64,000 nucleotides of DNA from Palsa-948 sp964481195 (lineage in GTDB: Bacteria; Bacteroidota; Bacteroidia; Palsa-948): positions 1-64,000 of the forward strand of contig CAYZTB010000006.1 in the NCBI GenBank assembly GCA_964481195.1. The letters are read 5' to 3'. A program made the translations under genes and the position numbers. Of the stretch, positions 33,068 to 42,606 are shown one piece after another. Positions within the stretch are counted from its first letter, which is position 1. Every line of letters begins with the position of its first letter. A model generated the notes under the pieces. That model searched no databases. It saw only the letters and a program-made list of their open reading frames with translations, and was not told the origin of the DNA.

Positions 33068-34491
33068 AACCAAGCATCCCTAAAGGCACACGAGACTTTT
33101 CTCCTACCGAAATGGTAAGGAGAAATTTTATTTTTAAAACAATTCGCGAAGTTTTTGAAAGGTATGGCTATCAGCCTATCGAAACTCCTGCTATGGAGAA
33201 TATTGAAACGTTGACAGGAAAATATGGGGATGAAGGGGATAAGTTGATTTTTAAAATTTTAAATTCAGGTGAATATGCAGATAATGTTCAGATTAAGAGT
33301 GTGGATATTGATAATGTAAAAAATAAATTTCTTAGGGATAATTCTCCATTTGCTTTATTAAGTGATTTTGTTCAGTCAAATAAACTTGCCAGTCAAATTA
33401 GTGAGAAGGCCTTGCGTTATGACCTTACCGTTCCCTTTGCCCGTTATGTAGTTCAACATCAAAACGAAATTACTTTTCCATTTAAGCGCTATCAAATACA
33501 ACCTGTTTGGAGAGCAGATAGGCCTCAGAAAGGACGTTACCGTGAGTTTTTTCAGTGTGATGCAGATGTGATTGGAAGCGATTCTCTTTTGAATGAAGTG
33601 GAGTTGGTGCAAATTATTAATGATGTTTATTCTAAGTTGGGGATTTCGGTAACTATTAAAATAAATAATCGAAAAGTGCTTTCTGGTCTTGCTGAAGTGA
33701 TTGGTGAAAAAGACAAAATAGTTGACATCACCGTTGCGATTGATAAGCTTGATAAAGTTGGAGTAGAGGGTGTGAATAAAGAGTTAAAAGAAAAAGGAGT
33801 TTCTGATTCTGCTATTCAAAAACTACAACCGGTTATTTCCTTTACAGGAAATCAAAAGGAGAAAATAGATTTATTAAAACAAATTATTGGTGGAACGGAA
33901 GTTGGTAAAAAAGGTATTGAAGAAATTGAATTTGTTTTCAACTCTATTTCCAGCGGTAAATTGCCAATTACAAATTTAGAACTTGACATTACACTAGCCC
34001 GTGGTTTAAACTATTATACAGGAGCTATTTTTGAAGTAAAAGCCAACGATGTTCAGATAGGTAGTATATGTGGTGGCGGACGTTATGATGATTTAACCGG
34101 AATATTTGGCTTGCCCAATGTTTCAGGAGTAGGAATCTCATTTGGCATTGATCGCATTTTTGATGTTATGAATGAACTGAACTTATTTGAGAATTTAGGT
34201 TTAGCATCGTCAACTACTAAAGTAATGTTTGCGCATTTTGGGGATGAGGAAAGAAGTTATTGCATTGGAGTTGCTTCTCTTCTAAGAACTGCAGGAATTA
34301 ATACAGAAATATATCCTGATGTGACAAAAAAAATATCTAAGCAATTTGATTATGCAAATAAAAAGCAGATTCCTTTTGTTATTGTTGTTGGTGGCGATGA
34401 AATGAAATCCGGAGAGCTGGCTCTAAAAAATATGTCAACCGGGGAGCAAAGAAAATCCAACGTAGCTGAAATAATAAAAATACTTAGCTGA
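33064..34491 (+). CDS. hisS: Histidine-tRNA ligase
   Basis: 475 residues, class II aminoacyl-tRNA synthetase that charges tRNA-His. N-terminal IPKGTRDFSP is the family start; motif 2 region RYDLTVPFARYV and RADRPQKGRYREFFQCDADV, histidine-specific ARGLNYYTGAIFEV near 310, motif 3 GGGRYDDLTGIFG and GVGISFGIDRIFD, and the C-terminal anticodon-binding domain (about 380-475). The start is a TTG at 33064, overlapping the ettA stop (TTGA): the first in-frame ATG is at residue 18 and would delete conserved sequence. The N-terminal catalytic part is longer than in the E. coli enzyme (424 residues), as is usual in this phylum. Confidence 0.96.
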   Translation: MKPSIPKGTRDFSPTEMVRRNFIFKTIREVFERYGYQPIETPAMENIETLTGKYGDEGDKLIFKILNSGEYADNVQIKSVDIDNVKNKFLRDNSPFALLSDFVQSNKLASQISEKALRYDLTVPFARYVVQHQNEITFPFKRYQIQPVWRADRPQKGRYREFFQCDADVIGSDSLLNEVELVQIINDVYSKLGISVTIKINNRKVLSGLAEVIGEKDKIVDITVAIDKLDKVGVEGVNKELKEKGVSDSAIQKLQPVISFTGNQKEKIDLLKQIIGGTEVGKKGIEEIEFVFNSISSGKLPITNLELDITLARGLNYYTGAIFEVKANDVQIGSICGGGRYDDLTGIFGLPNVSGVGISFGIDRIFDVMNELNLFENLGLASSTTKVMFAHFGDEERSYCIGVASLLRTAGINTEIYPDVTKKISKQFDYANKKQIPFVIVVGGDEMKSGELALKNMSTGEQRKSNVAEIIKILS

Positions 34492-34497
34492 TTTAAC

Positions 34498-34526
34498 CAG
34501 TGTTTATCTGTGTAATCTGCGGTGAA
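34498..34526. repeat. Short repeat-like element between hisS and hutH
   Basis: The gap contains two adjacent ATCTGYG words (34506-34512 and 34515-34521) inside a GTGTTTATCTGTG / AATCTGCGGTGAA stretch. From memory, this wording resembles dispersed intergenic repeats seen in other bacterial genomes; nothing else in this window matches it. It may also act as the ribosome-binding region of hutH. Confidence 0.3.
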
Positions 34527-34534
34527 CTAAAAAA

Positions 34535-36010
34535 ATGACTTATAAAATTAATTCCCAAATAGATTTTTCAACTATTCAGAAAATATTTTCTGAAAAGCAA
34601 AAAATTTCATTATCTGATAACGCAAAAAAGAAAATTGTAAAATGCAGAGCGTATCTTGATGATAGATTAAAAAATAATCAAGAAGCTATTTATGGAATCA
34701 ACACAGGTTTTGGTTCCTTGTATAATAAATCTATTTCTAGTGCAGATTTGGAGAAGTTGCAAGAAAACATAGTGGTATCGCATGCGTGTGGACTAGGTGA
34801 GGAAGTGCCTCAGGAAATTGTAAAGCTGATGTTGCTTTTGAAAATTCAAGGCTTAAGTTACGGTTACAGCGCAGTATCACTTCAAGTAGTAGAAAGATTA
34901 ATTTATTTTTTTAACAACGATATTTTACCTGTAATATATCAACAAGGCTCATTAGGTGCTTCAGGAGATTTGGCTCCGTTGGCTCATCTCTCTTTGCCCT
35001 TAGTTGGTTTAGGGGAAGTTAATTTTAAAGGGAAAAAAATTAGTACTTCTAATCTGAATAAAAAGTTAAAGATAACCCCTCTTAAATTTAAATCTAAAGA
35101 GGCCTTAGCACTATTAAATGGCACCCAATTCATGAGTGCCTATGGTGTTTGGATATTATTAAATGCGAATCGTTTAAGCAATTGTGCAGATACTGTTGGT
35201 GCTCTTTCTGTTGATGCTTTTGATGGAAGAATTGAGCCATTTAAGGATAATATTCATGCCATTAGAGCACATACTGGACAGGTTTTTGTGGCAAAAAAAA
35301 TCAAGAACCTTTTAAAAGGAAGTCAGTTAATTGCAAGAAAAAAAGAACATGTTCAAGATCCATATTCTTTTCGTTGTATTCCTCAGGTGCATGGTGCCTC
35401 CCGCGATGCGATAGCATACTGCGAAAAAGTATTTTTGACTGAAATAAATTCTGTCACAGATAATCCAACCGTTTTTCCTGATGAAAATGAGATTATTTCA
35501 GGTGGCAATTTTCACGGACAACCACTTGCCATCGCTTTGGATTTTTTAGCTATTGCTTTGTCAGAGTTAGGTAGTATTTCAGAGCGCAGAACATATCAAT
35601 TAATATCTGGAGAAAGAGGTTTGCCGTCTTTTTTAGTTAGTAACCCCGGCTTAAACTCAGGGTTTATGATTCCTCAATATACAGCTGCAAGTATCGCTTC
35701 TCAAAATAAACAATTGTGCACGCCTGCCTCAGTTGATTCTATTGTTTCTTCAAACGGACAGGAAGATCATGTAAGTATGGGTGCCAACGCTGCTACTAAA
35801 TGTTTTCAAGTTATGAATAATGTAGAGCGTATTTTAGCTATTGAATTATTCACTTCAGCACAGGCAATTGAATTCAGAAAACCTACCAAATCTTCCCCTG
35901 CACTGGAAAAAATGCTTATTGCATTTAGAAAGAAAGTTAAATTTCTTGATAATGATAAGCTTATGTATTATGAAATACTTGCTTCTGTATATTTTTTGAA
36001 GGAACTTTAG
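34535..36010 (+). CDS. hutH: Histidine ammonia-lyase family enzyme
   Basis: 491 residues, family-typical. The MIO cofactor forms from the A-S-G triad at 142-144 in GSLGASGDLAPLAHL; the catalytic Tyr is Y53 in AIYGINTGFG, with HACGLGEE at 83-90 and QDPYSFRCIPQVHG near 270. The substrate-selectivity position has Ser-His (82-83) as in histidine lyases rather than the Phe-Leu of phenylalanine lyases. It converts histidine to urocanate and ammonia. No hutU, hutI or hutG is next to it, so histidine degradation genes must be elsewhere, or the enzyme serves another pathway such as pigment precursor formation. It follows hisS by 43 bases. Convergent with the DUF6340 gene. Confidence 0.9.
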   Translation: MTYKINSQIDFSTIQKIFSEKQKISLSDNAKKKIVKCRAYLDDRLKNNQEAIYGINTGFGSLYNKSISSADLEKLQENIVVSHACGLGEEVPQEIVKLMLLLKIQGLSYGYSAVSLQVVERLIYFFNNDILPVIYQQGSLGASGDLAPLAHLSLPLVGLGEVNFKGKKISTSNLNKKLKITPLKFKSKEALALLNGTQFMSAYGVWILLNANRLSNCADTVGALSVDAFDGRIEPFKDNIHAIRAHTGQVFVAKKIKNLLKGSQLIARKKEHVQDPYSFRCIPQVHGASRDAIAYCEKVFLTEINSVTDNPTVFPDENEIISGGNFHGQPLAIALDFLAIALSELGSISERRTYQLISGERGLPSFLVSNPGLNSGFMIPQYTAASIASQNKQLCTPASVDSIVSSNGQEDHVSMGANAATKCFQVMNNVERILAIELFTSAQAIEFRKPTKSSPALEKMLIAFRKKVKFLDNDKLMYYEILASVYFLKEL

Positions 36011-36066
36011 TTTTTTTAATCTTACTACCTTCTTTTTTTCACTCTCAAGCCTCTTATTAGTGAAGG

Positions 36067-37104
36067 CTACTCTTTGTTATTCATTTGCGAGTCCAATCTT
36101 TTCTTTTCCGAAATTCTCCTGTTTAGTATATTGACATATGTAGCAGCTGTGGACTTATGACCACGGTTGTAGGCCTGATTGGCCCATTCAAGTGCTGCAT
36201 CAAGATTTCCTTCGCGTTCACAACCCACTGCCATATTATACATAGCATGCCATGCAACTTTTTTATCGTTGTTGGAAGATTCCTTTTTCCAAATTGCCAT
36301 GGCTCCTTTCCAGTCATTTACTTTTCTGGCTTTCTTCCCAGCCATTTTCATATAGTCGCTTCCTCGTGTATAAAATGAACGAGTAACGGTAATCCATTGC
36401 GGAGATATTCTAAGTCCATAGGTAGTGCCTGCATGATAACCTGTTCGTTTAATACAATCTCTTTTGTTGGGTAAGTTTGCTAATGCTTGTTCAGGACTTG
36501 ACCCTTTTGAATCAAAAGTCATAAAATCTGAAAAACGATATTCATCAACAATTCTTTTATCTTTTGGAAAATATACTCTCCATCCCGACTTAACCTCCAT
36601 CCTTGCATGGCTGTAATATTCTATAATAGTAGATTCAACTCCTTCTTTGTCTTTTATTTTTATTGGTTTTGAATCATTCGTAATTCGTGAGTCAGAGTCA
36701 AACGCTTCAAGCACTATTAATGCTTCGGAGTTATTTTGTTTGCATAAATTTTCTACTTCAGCCCAGTTTAAAGGTGGTGCGAATTGTTCAGTGCCTGTTC
36801 CTTTAAATTCTATCGATGCTTGATTAATAAAAAAACGAGGGGTGCGTGTCATTATTTCCATAAGCCCGGAAAGTGTATGGTCAGCGCCTTCTCGATCAGC
36901 AAATATCCCCTCACCTGTTAATACGCCTTCAATAATATTCCAAGCTTGATTTTTTTTGCTTGGTTTAGTGCGATTTGCTAATGTGAATTTTTCAATCTCA
37001 CCCGGCAGTGTTACATCGGCTGGTTTTAATACTTGTAACTGAATGGAGGAGGTGCAGCTACTCAATACGGTTGCTACAAATAATAAAGAAAATAATTTTT
37101 TCAT
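36067..37104 (-). CDS. DUF6340-type lipoprotein
   Basis: 345 residues. Lipoprotein signal with lipobox LSSC and lipidated Cys at 17. The mature protein begins IQLQVLKPADVTLPGEIEKF, and a central portion (about 115-215) contains LIVLEAFDSDSR and VKSGWRVYFPKDKRIVDEYR, typical of the DUF6340 family. The C-terminal third (about 250-330) has TPR-like helices (AWHAMYNMAVGCEREGNLDA). The family is Bacteroidota-specific and unstudied; its position at the outer or inner membrane cannot be decided. Last gene of the minus-strand run; 62 bases after the DUF4159 gene. Confidence 0.8.
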   Translation of the reverse strand: MKKLFSLLFVATVLSSCTSSIQLQVLKPADVTLPGEIEKFTLANRTKPSKKNQAWNIIEGVLTGEGIFADREGADHTLSGLMEIMTRTPRFFINQASIEFKGTGTEQFAPPLNWAEVENLCKQNNSEALIVLEAFDSDSRITNDSKPIKIKDKEGVESTIIEYYSHARMEVKSGWRVYFPKDKRIVDEYRFSDFMTFDSKGSSPEQALANLPNKRDCIKRTGYHAGTTYGLRISPQWITVTRSFYTRGSDYMKMAGKKARKVNDWKGAMAIWKKESSNNDKKVAWHAMYNMAVGCEREGNLDAALEWANQAYNRGHKSTAATYVNILNRRISEKKRLDSQMNNKE

Positions 37105-37166
37105 TTTAAATTACTTTACAATTGTTTTTTCAATAATTATACCAATGGTAAACACAAATTACTCAA

Positions 37167-37856
37167 CTATTTACCGCGGTTTTCTCCCAAGAAAACAAAT
37201 TGAATAATATTGGCGCCCATTTTTAATGCTTTTTGTCTAGTGGCCTCAGGGTCATTATGTACTTCAGGATCTTCCCATCCATCTCCTATGTCAGATTCAG
37301 TATTGAAAAAGCAAATAAGCCGTCCATCATAAATTAACCCAAACCCTTGCGGAGCTTTGTTGTCGTGCTCGTGAATTTTAGGAAGTCCATTGGGAAAGTC
37401 ATATTTCTGATGGTAAATAGGATGAGAAAATGGGAGCTCCACAAAGTCAAGTTCAGGAAATACTTTTTTCATCTCTTTTCGAACGAATAAATTCATGCCA
37501 TAGCTATCGTTGATGTTCAAAAATCCACCTCCTATTAAGTAATTTCTTAGATTTTCTGCTTCAGATCTGTTAAAGATTACGTTTCCATGTCCTGTTAGAT
37601 GAACAAAAGGAAAATTAAAAATATCCTTGCTTCCAACTTCAATAACAGATTCTTCTTCTTTGATGTTTGTGCCTAAGTTGCTATTACAAAAACGTATAAG
37701 GTTGGGTAGGGAAGTCGGACTTGCATACCAGTCGCCTCCTCCATTGTATTTGAGTCTTGCAATTTGATAGGTGGGAGGTAGGAAAGATGAAAAAAATATG
37801 CCAACACTGCCAAGTAAAAAAAATAATACAAATCTTCTATTTAATATTTTTTTCAT
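37167..37856 (-). CDS. DUF4159-domain protein
   Basis: 229 residues. An N-terminal hydrophobic segment (about 8-26) acts as signal peptide or anchor, followed by a DUF4159 domain (about 28-228) with YQIARLKYNGGGDWYASP, FPFVHLTGHGNV, GGGFLNINDSYG and FELPFSHPIYH-like phrases (VELPFSHPIYH here). The fold is related to glutamine-amidotransferase-like sensor domains, and homologues are frequent next to MoxR/DUF58 clusters or alone. Enzymatic activity is not established. The gene follows the LOG gene by 25 bases on the same strand. Confidence 0.85.
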   Translation of the reverse strand: MKKILNRRFVLFFLLGSVGIFFSSFLPPTYQIARLKYNGGGDWYASPTSLPNLIRFCNSNLGTNIKEEESVIEVGSKDIFNFPFVHLTGHGNVIFNRSEAENLRNYLIGGGFLNINDSYGMNLFVRKEMKKVFPELDFVELPFSHPIYHQKYDFPNGLPKIHEHDNKAPQGFGLIYDGRLICFFNTESDIGDGWEDPEVHNDPEATRQKALKMGANIIQFVFLGENRGK

Positions 37857-37881
37857 TTAGGTGCTTGTCTAAACAGTAAAA

Positions 37882-38592
37882 TTAGAAGTTTGGTTTCAAA
37901 TTATATTTTGAATAAAAGTCATTTATAATATTTACCACTTCATTGGGGGAGTCTACAATGTGAAATAAATTCACGTCTTCGGGGCTAATGTTTCCTTCAG
38001 AAAGCATAGTTCCCTTTATCCAATCTACAATGCCTTTCCAGTAATCAGTCCCAACTAAAATGATAGGGAAAGAGGCGATTTTAGTTGTTTGAATTAGCGT
38101 CAATGCTTCCATGAGTTCATCGAGCGTTCCAAAACCTCCCGGCATAGCGACAAAACCCTGAGAGTATTTTAAGAATACAACTTTTCTAACAAAAAAGTAC
38201 TTGAAGCTAATTAGTTTATCGCGGTCAATATAAGGATTTGGATTCTGCTCAAAAGGGAGTTCTATGTTTAATCCTACGGATTTTCCTCCACCTTTCTGTG
38301 CGCCCTTGTTTGCAGCCTCCATTATTCCAGGGCCACCTCCAGAAATAACTCCATATCCTGATTTAGTAAGCTTGTAAGATATTTCTTCAGCCAGCTGATA
38401 GTATTTGTTTTCGGGCTTGGTTCTTGCAGAGCCAAAAACAGAAACGCAAGGCCCAATTTGAGCCATTTTTTCAAAGCCTTCAACAAACTCGGACATGATT
38501 TTAAAAATCTGCCAGGAATCTTTAGCTTTTATTTCTTGCCAGTCTTTAGTGGCTAATGCTTTTCTTATTCGTTCATCGTTGTTATTTTCCAT
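37882..38592 (-). CDS. LOG-family protein (TIGR00730), nucleoside-monophosphate phosphoribohydrolase-like
   Basis: 236 residues, Rossmann fold. Family motifs SGGGPGIMEAANKGA (from residue 84) and PGGFGTLDELMEAL (151-164) match the GGGxxGxME and PGGxGTxxE signatures of lysine-decarboxylase-like LOG proteins. These hydrolyse nucleoside 5'-monophosphates to base and ribose phosphate, releasing cytokinin bases in plants and some bacteria; in most bacteria the physiological substrate is unclear. Cytoplasmic, probably dimeric. The gap to uvrA upstream holds only a 10-base palindrome (38624-38633). Confidence 0.92.
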   Translation of the reverse strand: MENNNDERIRKALATKDWQEIKAKDSWQIFKIMSEFVEGFEKMAQIGPCVSVFGSARTKPENKYYQLAEEISYKLTKSGYGVISGGGPGIMEAANKGAQKGGGKSVGLNIELPFEQNPNPYIDRDKLISFKYFFVRKVVFLKYSQGFVAMPGGFGTLDELMEALTLIQTTKIASFPIILVGTDYWKGIVDWIKGTMLSEGNISPEDVNLFHIVDSPNEVVNIINDFYSKYNLKPNF

Positions 38593-38665
38593 TTTTTTAT
38601 TTTAGTAAATTAAAAATATATCTAGCAGCTGCTTAACACAAATGTAAAACAATGTTTTTAATAAT

Positions 38666-41560
38666 TTAATTCTGTTTTATGCCAGAAATAGTGAGTTCTT
38701 TTTTTAAAAATGCTGCCGTATGTGATGATTTATTATTTGTCATTTCTTCTGGAGTGCCTTCAAACAGAATGTGTCCTCCTTTTTGTCCGCCTTCGGGACC
38801 AACATCAATTATGTGGTCTGCCACTTTAATCACATCCATGTTGTGTTCAATTACTAATACGGTGTTGCCGCTATCAGTAAGTTTGTTTAGCACATCTAGT
38901 AAAATGCGAATGTCTTCAAAATGTAAACCTGTAGTTGGTTCATCTAAGATGTAAAGAGTTTTACCTGTATCCCGCTTAGCAAGCTCTGTTGCTAGTTTTA
39001 CGCGTTGCGCCTCGCCACCCGATAGTGTAACGGATGATTGCCCAAGAGTAATATAGTTTAATCCTACATTTTTTAAAGCGCGCACTTTGAGAATGATATT
39101 AGGAATGCTTTCAAAAAACAATGCAGCTTCTTCAATGCTCATGTTTAGTACATCGCTAATGGATTTCCCTTTAAACCTAACTTCTAATGTTTCGCGATTG
39201 TATCTTTTTCCTCCACAGGTTTCGCAAGAAACATAAACATCGGGTAAAAAATTCATTTCAATAGTTCTTACTCCTGCACCTTGGCATGTTTCGCACCTAC
39301 CGCCCTTCACATTAAATGAAAACCTACCAGCTTTATACCCTCGAATTTTAGATTCGGGAAGTAAGGCGAATAGATTTCGTATTTCAGAAAATACACCCGT
39401 GTATGTGGCAGGGTTGGAGCGGGGAGTACGTCCAATTGGAGACTGATCTACTTCAATTACCTTGTCAATATTCCCTAGGCCATCGATTGTTTTGTATGCT
39501 AAAGGTTTTTTGTGAGATCGATAAAAATGATTGCTGAGTATGGGGTAAAGAGTTTCGTTAATGAGTGATGATTTCCCGCTACCAGACACTCCAGTAATGC
39601 AAATAAATTTTCCAAGTGGAAAACTCACATCTACATTTTTTAAATTATTACCCGATGCACCTTTAATTGAAAGGAATTCGCCATTTCCTTTTCTTCTGTT
39701 TAGAGGTATAGCAATGCTCAGTTCGCCATTTAAATAATTTGCAGTAAGCGAAAATGTGGTTTTAGTTAGTTTAGGATTAAGGAACATTTCAGGGCTGCCT
39801 TGCATAACTATTTTGCCGCCATGTATACCAGCTGCAGGACCTACATCTATTACATGATCTGCAGCTAATATCATTTCTTTATCGTGCTCAACTACAATTA
39901 CGGAGTTGCCTATATCTCTGAGGTTTTGGAGTGCTTTTATTAATCGGGAATTATCTCGTTGATGTAGTCCGATGCTTGGTTCATCTAAAATATATAGCAC
40001 ATTCACTAGTTGAGATCCAATTTGAGTGGCCAGTCTAATGCGTTGCGCTTCTCCACCCGATAGCGTTTGAGCGCTTCTGTCTAATGTGATGTAGTCTAAA
40101 CCTACATCCAGCAAAAACAATATTCTCTTTTTTATTTCTTTAAGTATTTCTTTGGCAATTATATTTTTAGTTTCTCCTAAATGCTGTTCAATGGTTCGAA
40201 ACCATATATTAAGCTCGCTGATATCTAAAAATGCTAAGTCGGAAATGCTTTTGTTATTAATTTTAAAGTTATTCGCTTCTTTTTTTAAGCGTGTTCCGTT
40301 ACATTCTGGGCAAATTTTTTCGTTCATGAACTCTTCTACCCACTTACTCATAGATGGTGAAACAGCATCATCACTTTGTTTTGATAAAAAATTTACAATT
40401 CCCTCAAATGAAAGGGAATAGCTGTATGCTTTGCTGTTTGGATCTGTCTGTACTTTAAAAACTTCGTCAGCACCATACAGGATAATGTTTAGTGCATGTT
40501 CTGGTATTTTTTTTATGGGATCTTTTAACGAAAAGTGATACTTCAGAGCGATGGCTTCTATTTGCCTGAATATCCAAATAGGTTTATGCTCGCCAATTGG
40601 AATAATTCCGCCTTTGAAAATGCTCTTTCCAAAGTCAGGAATAATCTTATTTACATCAATTTCACTTATATGGCCTAGTCCGTTACATTTTGGACAGGCA
40701 CCTGCAGGTGAATTAAATGAAAAAGTATTTGGCTGTGGTTCATCATATGAAATGCCAGAAGTAGGACACATTAAATTTTTACTAAAGTAGACTGCCAGAT
40801 TACTCTTTTCTTTAAGCACCATTAAGGTACCTTTACCATGCTTCATTGCAAGTATGTTGGAGTCAGTTAATCTTGTTGCGTTTTCTGTTTTTATTTCAAG
40901 GAGATCAATTACGATTTCGATATTGTGAATTTTATATCTATCGATAGCTAATCCGTGTTTTAGAGCTTGTATAGTTCCATCTATCCGTACTTTGGTAAAA
41001 CCATTTTTTCTAAGTTGCTCAAATAGCTCCCGGTAATGTCCCTTCCGTGATCGCACAAGAGGAGAGAGGATATAAATTTTTTCATTTACGTATTTCTGCT
41101 GAATTAAATTATTTATCTGATCGGTAGTGTAGCGAATCATTTTTTCGCCTGTTTCGTAGGAGTAGGCATCGGAAACGCGAGCATAAAGCAATCGTAGAAA
41201 ATCGTAAATCTCAGTGATGGTGCCAACGGTAGAGCGAGGATTTCTACTAACTGTTTTTTGTTCTATAGAAATTACTGGTGATAAGCCAGTGATTTTATCT
41301 ACATCGGGTCTTTCCATTCCCCCCAAAAACTGCCTGGCATATGCCGAAAATGTTTCAATGTATCTGCGCTGGCCTTCGGCATAAATTGTGTCAAATGCTA
41401 ACGAGGATTTTCCACTACCGCTTAATCCTGTAATAACGACTAATTTATTTCTAGGAATAGAAACGTCTATGTTTTTTAGATTATGAACGCGCGCTCCTAT
41501 AACCTCAAGAGAATCCGTTTCATCTATAACACTTAATTCATTTTCTTTAAGAACTTTCAT
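38666..41560 (-). CDS. uvrA: Excinuclease ABC subunit A
   Basis: 964 residues, DNA-damage recognition ATPase of nucleotide excision repair. Two ABC cassettes: Walker A GLSGSGKSSLAFDT from residue 45 and GVSGSGKSSLINET near 655, with LSGGEAQRIRLATQIGS and LSGGEAQRVKLATELA signatures. Zinc modules: CPKCNGLGH and CPECNGTR in the first half, CETCQGAG with CETCGGKRYN near 760-790 in the second. It loads UvrB on lesions; uvrB and uvrC are not in the window. Its ATG overlaps the stop of the lytic transglycosylase gene by 4 bases, and it is flanked by cell-wall genes, so its transcription is probably tied to theirs. Confidence 0.98.
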   Translation of the reverse strand: MKVLKENELSVIDETDSLEVIGARVHNLKNIDVSIPRNKLVVITGLSGSGKSSLAFDTIYAEGQRRYIETFSAYARQFLGGMERPDVDKITGLSPVISIEQKTVSRNPRSTVGTITEIYDFLRLLYARVSDAYSYETGEKMIRYTTDQINNLIQQKYVNEKIYILSPLVRSRKGHYRELFEQLRKNGFTKVRIDGTIQALKHGLAIDRYKIHNIEIVIDLLEIKTENATRLTDSNILAMKHGKGTLMVLKEKSNLAVYFSKNLMCPTSGISYDEPQPNTFSFNSPAGACPKCNGLGHISEIDVNKIIPDFGKSIFKGGIIPIGEHKPIWIFRQIEAIALKYHFSLKDPIKKIPEHALNIILYGADEVFKVQTDPNSKAYSYSLSFEGIVNFLSKQSDDAVSPSMSKWVEEFMNEKICPECNGTRLKKEANNFKINNKSISDLAFLDISELNIWFRTIEQHLGETKNIIAKEILKEIKKRILFLLDVGLDYITLDRSAQTLSGGEAQRIRLATQIGSQLVNVLYILDEPSIGLHQRDNSRLIKALQNLRDIGNSVIVVEHDKEMILAADHVIDVGPAAGIHGGKIVMQGSPEMFLNPKLTKTTFSLTANYLNGELSIAIPLNRRKGNGEFLSIKGASGNNLKNVDVSFPLGKFICITGVSGSGKSSLINETLYPILSNHFYRSHKKPLAYKTIDGLGNIDKVIEVDQSPIGRTPRSNPATYTGVFSEIRNLFALLPESKIRGYKAGRFSFNVKGGRCETCQGAGVRTIEMNFLPDVYVSCETCGGKRYNRETLEVRFKGKSISDVLNMSIEEAALFFESIPNIILKVRALKNVGLNYITLGQSSVTLSGGEAQRVKLATELAKRDTGKTLYILDEPTTGLHFEDIRILLDVLNKLTDSGNTVLVIEHNMDVIKVADHIIDVGPEGGQKGGHILFEGTPEEMTNNKSSHTAAFLKKELTISGIKQN

Positions 41561-42606
41561 TTTGCCTTTAATGAATCAAGAATAGGGGTAGGGTGTGAAT
41601 AATCACTGGTGCTATCTGTCGTAGTGAGGAATGCAGCATAGGTATCATTAAACCCTGCTTCAGGTATGTCAATGAAATATGTTTTTTTGTTTTTATTAGT
41701 AAGAATTGGACGTTTTAGCCAGGGGTTAAAGTATTTTAATATTTTATAACTAATGTTATTTTTTTGAGCAAAATCCCCAAAGTCGGTAATGCTAGAATCA
41801 ATATGAATCTTTTTTGTGTTAATGGCTGGATATAAATCTTTTTTACGAAGAATAAAACCGTAGTTTTTAGGATTAGTAATTATTTCCTTCACAGCTAAAA
41901 TTCTGAAAACGTACCTGGCTGTTTCGTCATTTAAAGACAAGTCATAGTACGAGGTTGATTTTTGTTTTTCAAGTTGTTTTTTTAGCCCATCAATACCGAT
42001 ATTATAAGATGCAGCGGCTAATGTCCAACTGCCTAGAGTTTTGTATGCATTGAGTATATATTTGCTAGCGGCCTCAGTTGCTTTTTCAACATGGTATCTT
42101 TCATCAACTTCATCATTTATTTCTAATCCATATTCTTTGGCAGTGCTTTCTAAAATTTGCCAAAAGCCAGTTGCTCCTTTTGGAGAAACAACATTTGAAA
42201 GATTGCTCTCAATCAAAGCAATGTACTTAAAATCATCCGGCACTCCATATTTTTTTAATACTCTGCTAATTGTAGGAAGCCATCTGTTTGCGCGCTTGTG
42301 CATGAGTAAGCTTTGCGAATGGAAATAGGTGTTTACCAATAGCTCTCTTTCCATGCTTTCAATCACTGTAAAATCATAAATCGGAACTTTTTCCCCTGCA
42401 AAATTTAAACCGCGTGGAATAGGAACGGAGGAGATTTGATTATGCGCCAAAAATGATTTCCAATAAAGCTCATCTTCACTTGCAGACTTTGTGGAAAAAA
42501 CAAATAGCTCAATGGGGATAAATAATAAAAGTGCAAGAGATGCTATTTTTAAAGTTCTCTGGTGTCGATTGAAAAGTTCTCTAAAATTACGCAATACCTT
42601 TTTCAT
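41557..42606 (-). CDS. Lytic transglycosylase (SLT/MltD-like)
   Basis: 349 residues. One N-terminal membrane segment (about 20-37) followed by a transglycosylase catalytic domain (about 110-250). The catalytic glutamate is E133 in YIALIESNLSN; the family phrases SPKGATGFWQIL (141-152) and AAASYNIG (about 197-204) are present. It cleaves the MurNAc-GlcNAc bond of peptidoglycan with formation of 1,6-anhydro ends, in the periplasm. No LysM domains follow, unlike E. coli MltD; the C-terminal about 90 residues instead may contain one degenerate module. It overlaps the WecA-like gene by 20 bases and uvrA by 4, indicating one transcription unit. Confidence 0.9.
   Translation of the reverse strand: MKKVLRNFRELFNRHQRTLKIASLALLLFIPIELFVFSTKSASEDELYWKSFLAHNQISSVPIPRGLNFAGEKVPIYDFTVIESMERELLVNTYFHSQSLLMHKRANRWLPTISRVLKKYGVPDDFKYIALIESNLSNVVSPKGATGFWQILESTAKEYGLEINDEVDERYHVEKATEAASKYILNAYKTLGSWTLAAASYNIGIDGLKKQLEKQKSTSYYDLSLNDETARYVFRILAVKEIITNPKNYGFILRKKDLYPAINTKKIHIDSSITDFGDFAQKNNISYKILKYFNPWLKRPILTNKNKKTYFIDIPEAGFNDTYAAFLTTTDSTSDYSHPTPILDSLKAK

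Noticed and set aside
38624..38633. 10-base palindrome AGCAGCTGCT between uvrA and the LOG gene
   Set aside because: Short and isolated, without flanking promoter or T-run; no role can be supported.
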